Assembly: GCA_964468725.1 (NCBI GenBank)
Contig: CAYXVU010000180.1
Coordinates: forward strand, 1 to 12,260
Direction of reading: 5' to 3'
Origin: CAYXVU01 sp964468725
GTDB lineage: Bacteria; Acidobacteriota; Blastocatellia; UBA7656
Length of the DNA: 12,260 bases
This document shows, piece by piece, positions 6,905 through 12,260 of the stretch (the first letter of the stretch is position 1; the number at the start of each line of letters is the position of its first letter). Below the pieces are notes generated by a model. It was not told where the DNA came from, searched no databases, and worked only from the letters and a program-made list of their open reading frames with translations. Both the position numbers and the translations under genes were made by a program.

Positions 6905-8404
6905 ATGATTGAGCTATTCCGAGAACCGAAAATTGACTGGATTCGTGCAAAGAAGTCATTTATTGCCGTCACCGTGATCTTGCTGGTGGTCGGCGCGATT
7001 GCGGTACAAGTTCGAGGTTTCAACCTTGGCGTTGATTTTACCGGCGGCACTCTGTTGACTGTGCGCTTCAAACAGCCGCCTTCACTCGATGCCATTCGTT
7101 CGTCGCTCGGTCAGGTTGGCATTGATACGACGAAAGTGACCTTGCAACCCGACGCCACCAATCCGAATGAGTTGCTCATCCGCGCCCCCCAGTTAAAAGA
7201 AGGCAAAGAGAACGAACGCCGGGTTGACGAAGATAAGCGCGCGATTGTCGGAGCCTTGCAGAAGTTAAGTCCTGAAGGAGATGTGGCGATTGGTAAGTTC
7301 AACATCAACCGCATTGATGCAGAAGGTATCGAGCAAGAACTCCGTCAAGCAGACCCGCTTGGAATCAACGACCAAAACTTTGCTGGTGAGCACCCTTACT
7401 TTGCCGTCGGCGAACAACTCGTTGCCTTTCGGGATGGTACGCAAAAAGGCTTCATTCAAGACATCAATGCGCTCAATGGGCTAACCTTAACGGCGGCCAA
7501 TATGGCGAGCGGCTTTGATGCCGGGAAAGTTCTGTCTACGATTTTCGCTCGGTTTTACGCGGGGAAAATTGACCTGAATCTGGCCGGGACAACCGAGATC
7601 GAAGAATCGCTCAATCGAATCAATCCGCTTGCTCTCGGAACCGGCGGCGAAACCTATAAGAAAGCTGCCGAGGCCATCAGTCAATACCGCAAAGATCGCA
7701 GAGGCGTCATTAATAGCTTAGACGAGATTCAAGTACCCGATGTGTCGGCGGATTTGCTGGCCAAGATGCAGCCCTACTTTACGACAGGAAGTTTTGCTGT
7801 TTTGTCTGCCGATGTGGTCGGGCCGCAAGTGGGTGAAGACCTTCGCAATCGGGCGATTTACGTAACCTTGGCGGCGTTGGCCGGAATGTTGATCTATATC
7901 GCCTTTCGCTTCGAGTGGATTTATGGCGTGGCGGCGGTCATTGCGGTCTTCCACGACGTTCTGGTTACGCTTGGGGTCTTCAGTCTTTTGCGGGAAGAGA
8001 TCAGTTTGACGGTCATTGCGGCATTGCTGACCTTGGTCGGCTACTCGATGAATGACACGATTGTCATCTTTGACCGAATCCGCGAGAACCTGCGATTTCG
8101 ACGCCGCGACAATCTGGCGCAAGTGGCCAATGATTCGATCAATCAAACGCTCTCCCGAACCGTCATAACGTCGGGTCTGACCTTTCTTTCCGTACTCGCC
8201 ATCGTGCTCTTTGGCGGCGATGTCTTGCGTGGATTCGGATTGGCATTGACCTTCGGTATTATCATCGGGTCGTATTCGTCCATTGCCGTAGCCAGCCCGA
8301 TCATGTTGTGGTGGGAATACTTCACCGGTGCGCGAAAAGACCCGCCGCGCGGTGGTGCCGGTACTGCGAGGCGGGCAAATGAGAGATCATTGGCTAAGGT
8401 GTAA
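6905..8404 (+). CDS. secF: Protein translocase subunit SecF with long periplasmic insertion
   Basis: SecF is the partner of SecD in the proton-driven export complex. Conserved parts are helix 1 (about 19-36), GVDFTGGTLL (42-51), the start of the periplasmic domain (60-118), VGPQVGEDLR (305-314), RFEWIYG (335-341), FHDV (349-352) and GYSMNDTIVIFDRIREN (379-395), whose D384 is the conserved acidic residue of the membrane core. The protein has 499 residues, whereas SecF is usually about 300-330. The excess lies between roughly 125 and 298, before the VGPQVG motif. It includes RIDAEGIEQELRQADPLGI and a segment YRKDRRGVINSLDEI (261-275) that resembles helix-hairpin-type repeats. No frame break is seen, so the insertion is part of the gene. 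The C-terminal tail (KDPPRGGAGTARRANERSL) is basic. A GGAG site lies five bases before the ATG. Confidence 0.96.
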   Translation: MIELFREPKIDWIRAKKSFIAVTVILLVVGAIAVQVRGFNLGVDFTGGTLLTVRFKQPPSLDAIRSSLGQVGIDTTKVTLQPDATNPNELLIRAPQLKEGKENERRVDEDKRAIVGALQKLSPEGDVAIGKFNINRIDAEGIEQELRQADPLGINDQNFAGEHPYFAVGEQLVAFRDGTQKGFIQDINALNGLTLTAANMASGFDAGKVLSTIFARFYAGKIDLNLAGTTEIEESLNRINPLALGTGGETYKKAAEAISQYRKDRRGVINSLDEIQVPDVSADLLAKMQPYFTTGSFAVLSADVVGPQVGEDLRNRAIYVTLAALAGMLIYIAFRFEWIYGVAAVIAVFHDVLVTLGVFSLLREEISLTVIAALLTLVGYSMNDTIVIFDRIRENLRFRRRDNLAQVANDSINQTLSRTVITSGLTFLSVLAIVLFGGDVLRGFGLALTFGIIIGSYSSIAVASPIMLWWEYFTGARKDPPRGGAGTARRANERSLAKV

Positions 8405-8438
8405 GGTTGCAGCCTCGCCCAGCATTGTGAAGTAACCG

Positions 8439-8453
8439 GCGGCTTGAAGCCGC
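8439..8453 (+). terminator. Weak hairpin after secF
   Basis: GCGGCTT-G-AAGCCGC is a perfect 7-bp inverted repeat around one base, 35 bp after the secF stop. It can fold as a 5-bp GC stem with a TTGAA loop. No T-run follows, so it is at best a weak terminator or an RNA 3'-end stabiliser. Confidence 0.3.
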
Positions 8454-8544
8454 AAAGATCAGTGGGAACAAAACGATTTCCTTGGTGTCTAAGGTCTGTG
8501 AAGATCAAACTGGCGCTCTCATATCATTGAAATCAATCGGTAAC

Positions 8545-8573
8545 TTGACTCACTGTGAGAGCGATAGTAGACT
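8545..8573 (+). promoter_or_regulatory. Candidate promoter P1 upstream of tonB
   Basis: TTGACT (8545-8550) and TAGACT (8568-8573) are separated by 17 bp, a sigma70-like layout. The -10 end lies in a sequence repeated at P2. The upstream inverted repeat CGCTCTCA/TGAGAGCG spans the -35 box and could be an operator. Confidence 0.42.
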
Positions 8574-8653
8574 CAGCCGGTCTTCACCGAAATCACTGAT
8601 GGTCAGCTTGAATGTCACAACCTTGACGGTGAGTGAAAGCAGATAGTAGACTC
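8555..8653 (+). repeat. Imperfect direct repeat pair of about 20 bp
   Basis: The perfect core GATAGTAGACTC occurs at 8563-8574 and 8642-8653, 79 bp apart. The match extends leftward: GTGAGAGC precedes the first copy and GTGAAAGC plus one extra A precedes the second. Each copy has TTGAC about 18 bp before TAGACT, so the repeat looks like a duplicated promoter segment. Confidence 0.75.
8623..8652 (+). promoter_or_regulatory. Candidate promoter P2 upstream of tonB
   Basis: TTGACG (8623-8628) and TAGACT (8647-8652) are 18 bp apart. The -10 and the bases before it repeat those of P1. A transcript from here would have a leader of about 195 nt before the tonB ATG at 8854. Confidence 0.42.
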
Positions 8654-8683
8654 TGCGCGCTTTCAGTCGGGTTGTTCTATCGC

Positions 8684-8707
8684 GGCAACGCTCTCAGCGC
8701 AGTTGCC
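8684..8707 (+). promoter_or_regulatory. Hairpin in the tonB leader
   Basis: GGCAAC (8684-8689) pairs with GTTGCC (8702-8707), with a 12-base interior that can form an additional GCT/AGC pairing. It lies downstream of both promoter candidates, just before a second hairpin. Confidence 0.35.
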
Positions 8708-8714
8708 AAGATCG

Positions 8715-8750
8715 TCCGCTTTGTCTGAAAACGAAGCGGATACGCTTTTT
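8715..8750 (+). terminator. Terminator-like or attenuator hairpin in the tonB leader
   Basis: TCCGCTTTGT (8715-8724) pairs with ACGAAGCGGA (8731-8740), ten pairs including one G-U, around a CTGAAA loop. Five bases later comes TTTTT (8746-8750). This resembles an intrinsic terminator placed inside the leader about 100 bp before tonB, so it could act as an attenuator. The gap between stem and T-run is longer than ideal. Confidence 0.4.
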
Positions 8751-8853
8751 ATCAATATCAGGAAATCCGGTCGCGTGTAACTGGTTGAGGGGATCCGCAG
8801 TGGAAGAGAGCAATTTCTTCCTGTTCGTTGCTAATTGCCGGAGGTTCAATTCA

Positions 8854-9633
8854 ATGTTCGATCAACTTGTCGAATCATCAACTGTAAAGAAGCAAGACAA
8901 TCGCTGGTTGTACTTCGCCGTCACCTCAACCTTATGGATTGCGTTGGTGACTGGTGTAATTGTCATTGGCATCTTTACCTATGACGCGCGGTTAAATGAG
9001 CAGTTTGAAGCGCTCACCTTACTTGCGCCGCCGCCGCCGCCGCCGCCACCACCCCCGCCGCCGCCTGCCGCTTCGGCAGCGCCGAAGGTCGTGCCGAAAG
9101 TCACGCAACAGGTTGGTTTCGTGGCTGCCAAAGAACCGCCAAAAGAGATTAAACCCCCTTCTTCTACTCCGCCGGTTATTTCGTCAGGCGGGGTGAGCGG
9201 GGGGGTTGAGGGAGGCGTGCCCGGAGGTGTACCGGGAGGCGTGCCCGGAGGCGTGCCCGGAGGCGTGATTGGCGGAACTGGCGCTGCCGAACCGCCGCCG
9301 CCGCCGCCGCCAGCGCCTGAAGAGAAGAAAGAGCCGCCGCCGCCACCAAAGATTATTCGTAAATCAGGCGGTGTGCTGCAAGGCGAGGCATCGCGCAGAG
9401 TGACGCCGACCTATCCGCAACTTGCCAGAGCCGCCCGCGTTGCCGGAGCCGTTGTAGTCGAAATTACCATTGATGAAGCAGGCAATGTAATTTCTGCGCG
9501 CGCTATCTCCGGTCACCCGTTGCTCAAAGATGCAGCGGAGAGTGCGGCTCGCGGGTGGAAGTTCAAGCCGACGCAACTGAGCGGTCAACCGGTGAAAGTG
9601 ATCGGCACGATCACCTTCAACTTCCAGCCCTAA
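8854..9633 (+). CDS. tonB: TonB family energy transducer
   Basis: TonB spans from the inner membrane to outer-membrane receptors and passes energy from the ExbB-ExbD motor to them for uptake of iron chelates, vitamins or glycans. From ATG 8854 the protein has 259 residues. It has a cytoplasmic N-terminus, one membrane helix (about 18-41), 13 consecutive Pro (59-71), a Lys/Pro stretch, and five GGVP-type units (120-139). Further Pro/Glu/Lys stretches lead to a C-terminal TonB domain starting near YPQLARAARVAG (187-198), with a typical end (GWKFKPTQLSGQPVKVIGTI). GGAGG at 8840-8844, nine bases upstream, fixes the start. The frame extends to GTG 8785 but that part is not TonB-like. exbB follows after 129 bp. 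Confidence 0.95.
   Translation: MFDQLVESSTVKKQDNRWLYFAVTSTLWIALVTGVIVIGIFTYDARLNEQFEALTLLAPPPPPPPPPPPPPAASAAPKVVPKVTQQVGFVAAKEPPKEIKPPSSTPPVISSGGVSGGVEGGVPGGVPGGVPGGVPGGVIGGTGAAEPPPPPPPAPEEKKEPPPPPKIIRKSGGVLQGEASRRVTPTYPQLARAARVAGAVVVEITIDEAGNVISARAISGHPLLKDAAESAARGWKFKPTQLSGQPVKVIGTITFNFQP
9028..9066 (+). repeat. Poly-proline codon run in tonB
   Basis: Thirteen consecutive Pro codons, mostly CCG, form the start of the periplasmic spacer. Long Pro runs normally need elongation factor P for efficient translation, so this may slow ribosomes. Confidence 0.9.
9211..9270 (+). repeat. 12-bp in-frame tandem repeat in tonB, five units
   Basis: Five units of GGAGGCGTGCCC or close variants start at 9211, 9223, 9235, 9247 and 9259 and code for Gly-Gly-Val-Pro. 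Units 1, 3 and 4 are identical. Unit 2 has two differences in its middle and end, and unit 5 ends GTGATT. The pattern suggests expansion by slippage and possible length variation between strains. Confidence 0.9.
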
Positions 9634-9644
9634 GCAAAACTTTT

Positions 9645-9677
9645 CAAAGGGGCGGGGCCGTGTCCCTCGCCTCTTTG
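9645..9677 (+). terminator. Strong hairpin between tonB and exbB
   Basis: Bases 9645-9657 and 9665-9677 form 13 consecutive pairs, two of them G-U, around a 7-base loop, starting 11 bp after the tonB stop. The 3' arm ends CTCTTTG followed by TATTAT, so there is no clean T-run. It may be a partial terminator or an mRNA processing or stability element that sets the tonB to exbB ratio. Confidence 0.5.
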
Positions 9678-9699
9678 TATTATGGTTGGCTGTCTTCAC

Positions 9700-9723
9700 G
9701 GTGACGGGTCACCCTTTGCAAAG
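9700..9723. promoter_or_regulatory. Two adjacent palindromes before exbB
   Basis: GGTGAC-GG-GTCACC (9700-9713) is followed directly by the perfect palindrome CTTTGCAAAG (9714-9723), 40 bp before the exbB ATG. A related CTTT-TC-AAAG lies at 9640-9649. They could be operator sites or fold in RNA. No matching promoter is obvious. Confidence 0.35.
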
Positions 9724-9762
9724 ATTTTGGTATCTCAAAACTGAATTGGAGGAATTCTACCG

Positions 9763-10521
9763 ATGCTACTGACGAATCTGTTGCTTGCGGGCAATAAGCT
9801 CGCGTTCTTTCTCTTTCAAGCTGCTGAAGGAGGCGGTGAGGCCCCAACGGAAGACTTCTCCTTGTGGGGCATGATCCAGAAGATGGAATGGCCTGCCATC
9901 ACGGTCGCCATCATCTTGGCCATTATGAGCATGTATTCGATTGCGGTGATGGTCGAGCGCTGGTTGACCTTCAATGCGGCTAAGAATCAGTCCCGCCAAT
10001 TTGCTCCCAAAGTCGCGCAAGCCTTGCGGGATAACCGCATTGACGAAGCGATTGCCATTTCGGATCGGCATAAAAAATCGCACCTGGCGATGGTCGTCAA
10101 CGCCGGACTGCAAGAGTTTCAGGCTCATCAGACCAGCGTAGACCTGCCGGGTACGACCCTTGACGCCGCCCGCCGCGCATTGCAACGTGCAACGGCGTTG
10201 AAGACCGCCGAACTTAAACGCGGACTGTCGGGACTGGCTACCATTGGGTCAACGGCTCCCTTCGTGGGCTTGCTCGGAACGGTGATCGGTATCATCTCGG
10301 CATTCCAAGGGATGAAGACAGCAGAAGGTACGGGAATCTCGGCGGTCGCAGGCGGGATTTCGGAAGCCTTGATTGAGACCGCATTCGGGTTGCTGGTGGC
10401 AATTCCGGCGGTGTGGGCATTCAATATCTTTCAGAACAAAGTCGAGTCTTTCATCATCGAGATGGATAACTCCTCTTCTGAATTGATTGATTACTTCATC
10501 AAGAAACGCGAAACGAGGTAA
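9763..10521 (+). CDS. exbB: ExbB/TolQ/MotA-type proton channel protein
   Basis: ExbB forms the pentameric inner-membrane stator that, with ExbD, converts proton flow into TonB movement. The 252-residue product has a hydrophobic N-terminal segment (about 5-20), helix 1 at about 44-64 ending in MVERW, and a cytoplasmic helical part. The family core follows: STAPFVGLLGTVIGIISAF (163-181) and GGISEALIETAFGLLVAIPA (197-216). These two helices line the channel in known ExbB proteins. The start is supported by GGAGGAA at 9748-9754. TolQ is the alternative name by homology, but the adjacent TonB domain protein favours ExbB. It precedes exbD1 by five bases, so the two are translated from one message. 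Confidence 0.95.
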   Translation: MLLTNLLLAGNKLAFFLFQAAEGGGEAPTEDFSLWGMIQKMEWPAITVAIILAIMSMYSIAVMVERWLTFNAAKNQSRQFAPKVAQALRDNRIDEAIAISDRHKKSHLAMVVNAGLQEFQAHQTSVDLPGTTLDAARRALQRATALKTAELKRGLSGLATIGSTAPFVGLLGTVIGIISAFQGMKTAEGTGISAVAGGISEALIETAFGLLVAIPAVWAFNIFQNKVESFIIEMDNSSSELIDYFIKKRETR

Positions 10522-10526
10522 CGATT

Positions 10527-11002
10527 ATGGGTATGGCAGTTGGCGGAGACAGTGGCGGACTGGTCTCCGATATTAATGTGACGCCGCTGGTGGACGTGAT
10601 GCTGTGCCTGCTCATCATCATGATGGTGGTTGCGCCGCTCTTGCAATCCGGCATCAGCGTTGCTCTACCGAAGTCGAAATATCCCGCGGGTGCTAACCGA
10701 GGTTGCCACCGTTATCGGTNNNNNNNNNNGTCAAGGATACCTCTGCGGTGGTTGCCGTTACGCAGACCGGGGAAATCTTCTTGAATCGTGACCGCGCCAC
10801 CCTCGAAGATCTCGGGCAAAAGATCAAGAACATGCTCAAGGACAAACAGGCTGCCGATCAAGTTGTCTATATCAAAAGCGACAAACTGGCGAAATACGGC
10901 GCGGTGGTCGAAGTCATTGACAAAGTTCGTGAAGCCGGATTCGAACGCATCGGTCTCGTCTCGGAAAAGGAGCAAGAGAAGGGCGGCGGTGGCGGGTCTT
11001 AG
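10527..11002 (+). CDS. exbD: ExbD/TolR-type protein, first copy, broken by an assembly gap
   Basis: ExbD is the single-span partner of ExbB. The N-terminal part (from ATG 10527, GAGG nine bases upstream) shows SDINVTPLVDVMLCLLIIMM at residues 14-33, with D23 as the proton-carrying aspartate, then LPKSKYP. The C-terminal periplasmic part is in another frame: VKDTSAVVAVTQTGEIFLNR from 10730, then VVYIKSDKLAKYGAVVEVID and a GGGGGS tail. Frame 0 is used before the gap and frame 2 after it. The 30-odd bases before the N run (PAGANRGCHRY in frame) do not look like ExbD. The two halves together match one normal ExbD of about 155 residues. The break is most likely an assembly artefact rather than a true pseudogene. 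Confidence 0.85.
10720..10729. other. Assembly gap, 10 N
   Basis: Ten undetermined bases inside exbD1. The round number suggests a scaffold-joining placeholder, so the true gap length is unknown and the flanking bases may be unreliable. Confidence 0.97.
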
Positions 11003-11045
11003 CCCTTTTGCAACTTGATCAACGGGATGAGATGAGTCCCTCTGT

Positions 11046-11076
11046 GCGGGCGCTTCACCTCTGAAATAGCGCCCGC
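11046..11076 (+). terminator. GC-rich hairpin after exbD1
   Basis: GCGGGCGC (11046-11053) and GCGCCCGC (11069-11076) are a perfect 8-bp inverted repeat, and an inner TTCA/TGAA (11054-11057, 11062-11065) can extend the stem. It begins 44 bp after exbD1. CATAATAA follows rather than a T-run, so termination would be weak, and mRNA stabilisation is an alternative. Confidence 0.4.
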
Positions 11077-11107
11077 CATAATAACTGGTTGGAATCGTTA
11101 AGGAAGA

Positions 11108-11145
11108 CGCTGCTAGCATCTTGCTAAGATGAGATGCTAGCGGCG
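11108..11145 (+). promoter_or_regulatory. 14-bp inverted repeat before exbD2
   Basis: GCTAGCATCT (11112-11121) and AGATGCTAGC (11132-11141) are perfectly complementary. Four more pairs outside (one G-U) make a 14-bp stem with a 10-base loop. An alternative small hairpin CATCTT-gct-AAGATG (11117-11131) competes with it. The exbD2 Shine-Dalgarno AGAGG (11152-11156) lies just downstream, so the structure may control exbD2 translation or act as an operator. Confidence 0.5.
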
Positions 11146-11160
11146 TAGCAAAGAGGTCTT

Positions 11161-11619
11161 ATGGCACATGTGGAATCAGAAGAGATAATTGGTAGTCCAA
11201 AGGTAGGCGTTGCACCTCCGAATATCAACGTCACACCCCTGGTTGACGTGTTATTGGTTTTGTTGATTATCTTTTTCGTCATTCAACCGCGAAAAGAAGC
11301 CAAGTTCGAATCGCAAATCCCGCAAAAACCGGATGAGAGCAGCGCCAATGCTGTTGTTCCTCCGTCCGATTTGTTAATGGTTGAAGTGAAGACCGGCGTC
11401 GGGCTTGACCAGCAGGTTGAACTCAACTCGAAGCCGTTTACCCTGACCGATTTGGCTCCCTTCCTCAAATCACAGCTTGAGCAACGACCGCAAGAAAACC
11501 GCGCCGTCTTTTTGAAGGCGAAAAAAGATAAGCCCTATGGCGATATCGTCTATGTCATTGATGTTCTGAAGGGAGCAGGCGCGCAGCCGATTGGTCTACA
11601 GATCGACTACTTGGATTAG
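11161..11619 (+). CDS. exbD: ExbD/TolR-type protein, second copy
   Basis: The second ExbD of the operon has 152 residues. It has a short cytoplasmic N-terminus, then PPNINVTPLVDVLLVLLII (19-37) with D29 as the conserved membrane aspartate, and FFVIQPRKEAKF at the periplasmic border. A Pro/Gln/Asp-rich linker leads to a periplasmic domain ending in FLKAKKDKPYGDIVYVIDVL and a C-terminal KGAGAQPIGLQIDYLD. It is clearly diverged from exbD1, most of all in the periplasmic part, and so is not a recent copy. Paired ExbD genes are common in TonB systems of several phyla, where the ExbB pentamer holds a dimer of ExbD. The ATG has AGAGG four bases upstream. It is 158 bp after exbD1, separated by two inverted repeats. 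Confidence 0.94.
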   Translation: MAHVESEEIIGSPKVGVAPPNINVTPLVDVLLVLLIIFFVIQPRKEAKFESQIPQKPDESSANAVVPPSDLLMVEVKTGVGLDQQVELNSKPFTLTDLAPFLKSQLEQRPQENRAVFLKAKKDKPYGDIVYVIDVLKGAGAQPIGLQIDYLD

Positions 11620-11638
11620 GCAGAAGGAGGATTTGGCG

Positions 11639-12260
11639 TTGAACAGAAAACAGAAACTGCTGCTGACGGTCGCATTGCTCTCGGTGGCTCTGGCAACTCC
11701 CGGCTGTATTATTAACACCCTGAGAGCGAAGAACAGTTTGAATGAAGGGGTACGGGAATTCAACAAAGGCAAATACGACGTTGCCGAAGAAAAATTCCAG
11801 TATGCCATCAGCTTAGCCCCAGAACTGACCAACGCCAGACTGTTCTACGCGCGGGCTGTGAATGAACAGTTTCGGCAGGAACTCACCGAAGCTCTGGGAC
11901 AAAAGGCGCTCAATGCCTACGATGACATCATCAAGAATAGTGCCAACGACTACGATGCCATAGATAAGGCGCTGGCCTTTAAGGCAAATGTTTATGATTC
12001 GCTTGGCCAGAATGCTGACACCAAAGAGAAGGCCGACCAATACAAAGACAGCTATCGGAAAATTTTGCTGGAACGCGCCGATTTGCCCAATGCCACTGGC
12101 GAAAATAAGGCGGTCGTCTATTACACCATCGGCGTCAGTTATTGGAAAGAGTCCTACGATATGAACGCCGGATATGTCTCGCGCAAACAACCGATTCCGC
12201 CTGATGTGCTGGAAAAGATGAAGCCGAAAATTCAGCAAGCCCATGAATTTTTACAGCGCA
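11639..12260 (+). CDS. TPR-repeat lipoprotein, partial (runs off right edge)
   Basis: An open frame of 207 codons runs from TTG 11639 to the window end. A strong AGAAGGAGG site (11622-11630) eight bases upstream fixes this non-ATG start. The N-terminus MNRKQKLLLTVALLSVALAT followed by PGC is a basic plus hydrophobic export signal. C23 would be the lipid-bearing cysteine, although the residues before it (ATPG) are a loose lipobox. A typical tetratricopeptide unit follows (EGVREFNKGKYDVAEEKFQY then AISLAPELTNARLFYARA), with more helical segments later. TPR proteins are scaffolds for protein contacts. Its place 19 bp after exbD2 suggests a periplasmic partner of the TonB machinery or simply a co-transcribed gene. 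The exact function is not recognised and the C-terminus is missing. Confidence 0.85.
   Translation, partial: MNRKQKLLLTVALLSVALATPGCIINTLRAKNSLNEGVREFNKGKYDVAEEKFQYAISLAPELTNARLFYARAVNEQFRQELTEALGQKALNAYDDIIKNSANDYDAIDKALAFKANVYDSLGQNADTKEKADQYKDSYRKILLERADLPNATGENKAVVYYTIGVSYWKESYDMNAGYVSRKQPIPPDVLEKMKPKIQQAHEFLQR

Larger units (their letters stand above)
8405..8853. other. Non-coding region and leader between secF and tonB
   Basis: This 449-bp region has no convincing gene. In order it holds a GC-rich hairpin after secF (8439-8453), an inverted repeat CGCTCTCA/TGAGAGCG (8514-8521 and 8556-8563), two tandem promoter-like repeats (8545-8573 and 8623-8652), two hairpins (8684-8707 and 8715-8740) and a T-run (8746-8750). 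The tonB frame is open upstream to GTG 8785, but that part lacks a good ribosome binding site and is treated as leader. Confidence 0.65.

Noticed and set aside
8785..8853. Longer TonB start at GTG 8785
   Set aside because: There is no good ribosome binding site there, while GGAGG precedes ATG 8854 at ideal spacing. The added residues are not typical of TonB.
8405..8853. Cobalamin or other known riboswitch upstream of tonB
   Set aside because: TonB genes often have such leaders, but I could not find the conserved B12-box type sequence or any other recognised class.
9211..9270. CRISPR-like short repeats
   Set aside because: The 12-bp units are contiguous, in frame and without spacers. They are a coding tandem repeat in tonB.
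11813..12244. 143-residue open frame on the minus strand
   Set aside because: It is antisense to the TPR lipoprotein, which has a strong ribosome binding site, a signal peptide and a TPR motif.

Overview
The window looks like a chromosomal segment of a Gram-negative bacterium, most likely an Acidobacteriota member of the Blastocatellia type. This placement is inference. It rests on moderate GC, the side-by-side DUF1800/DUF1501 pair, a tgt-yajC-secD-secF block, a TonB-ExbB-ExbD-ExbD block with a TPR lipoprotein, and an unusually long SecF. A 10-N run shows that the source is a draft or metagenome assembly.

Left part (1-3204). The first 84-90 bases hold, on the minus strand, the N-terminus of a probable peptide deformylase that runs off the left edge. 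A good sigma70-type promoter lies upstream of it. Diverging from it is a small unrecognised 83-residue protein on the plus strand (199-450). Converging on that is a two-gene minus-strand operon: DUF1800 (1765-3204), then Tat-exported DUF1501 (463-1755). The DUF1800 stop codon lies inside the DUF1501 Shine-Dalgarno sequence.

Middle part (3205-8404). After a roughly 350-bp divergent intergenic region comes the conserved block tgt (queuosine tRNA modification), yajC, secD and secF, all plus strand and closely spaced. YajC, SecD and SecF form the accessory complex of the SecYEG translocon and use the proton gradient to help proteins leave the translocon on the periplasmic side. SecF carries about 170 extra residues in its periplasmic region.

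Right part (8405-12260). A 449-bp non-coding region holds two tandem promoter-like repeats and two hairpins. It precedes a TonB energy-transduction operon: tonB with long Pro and Gly-Val-Pro stretches, exbB, exbD1, exbD2, and a TPR lipoprotein cut by the right edge. ExbB and ExbD form the proton-driven inner-membrane motor that energises outer-membrane transporters through TonB. exbD1 is split by the N run with a frame change, most likely an assembly error. Inverted repeats separate tonB from exbB and exbD1 from exbD2, so expression is probably tuned gene by gene.

I found no mobile element, CRISPR array, tRNA or rRNA. Most genes are standard housekeeping. The less ordinary parts are the SecF insertion, the structured leaders of the TonB operon and the low-complexity TonB linker.
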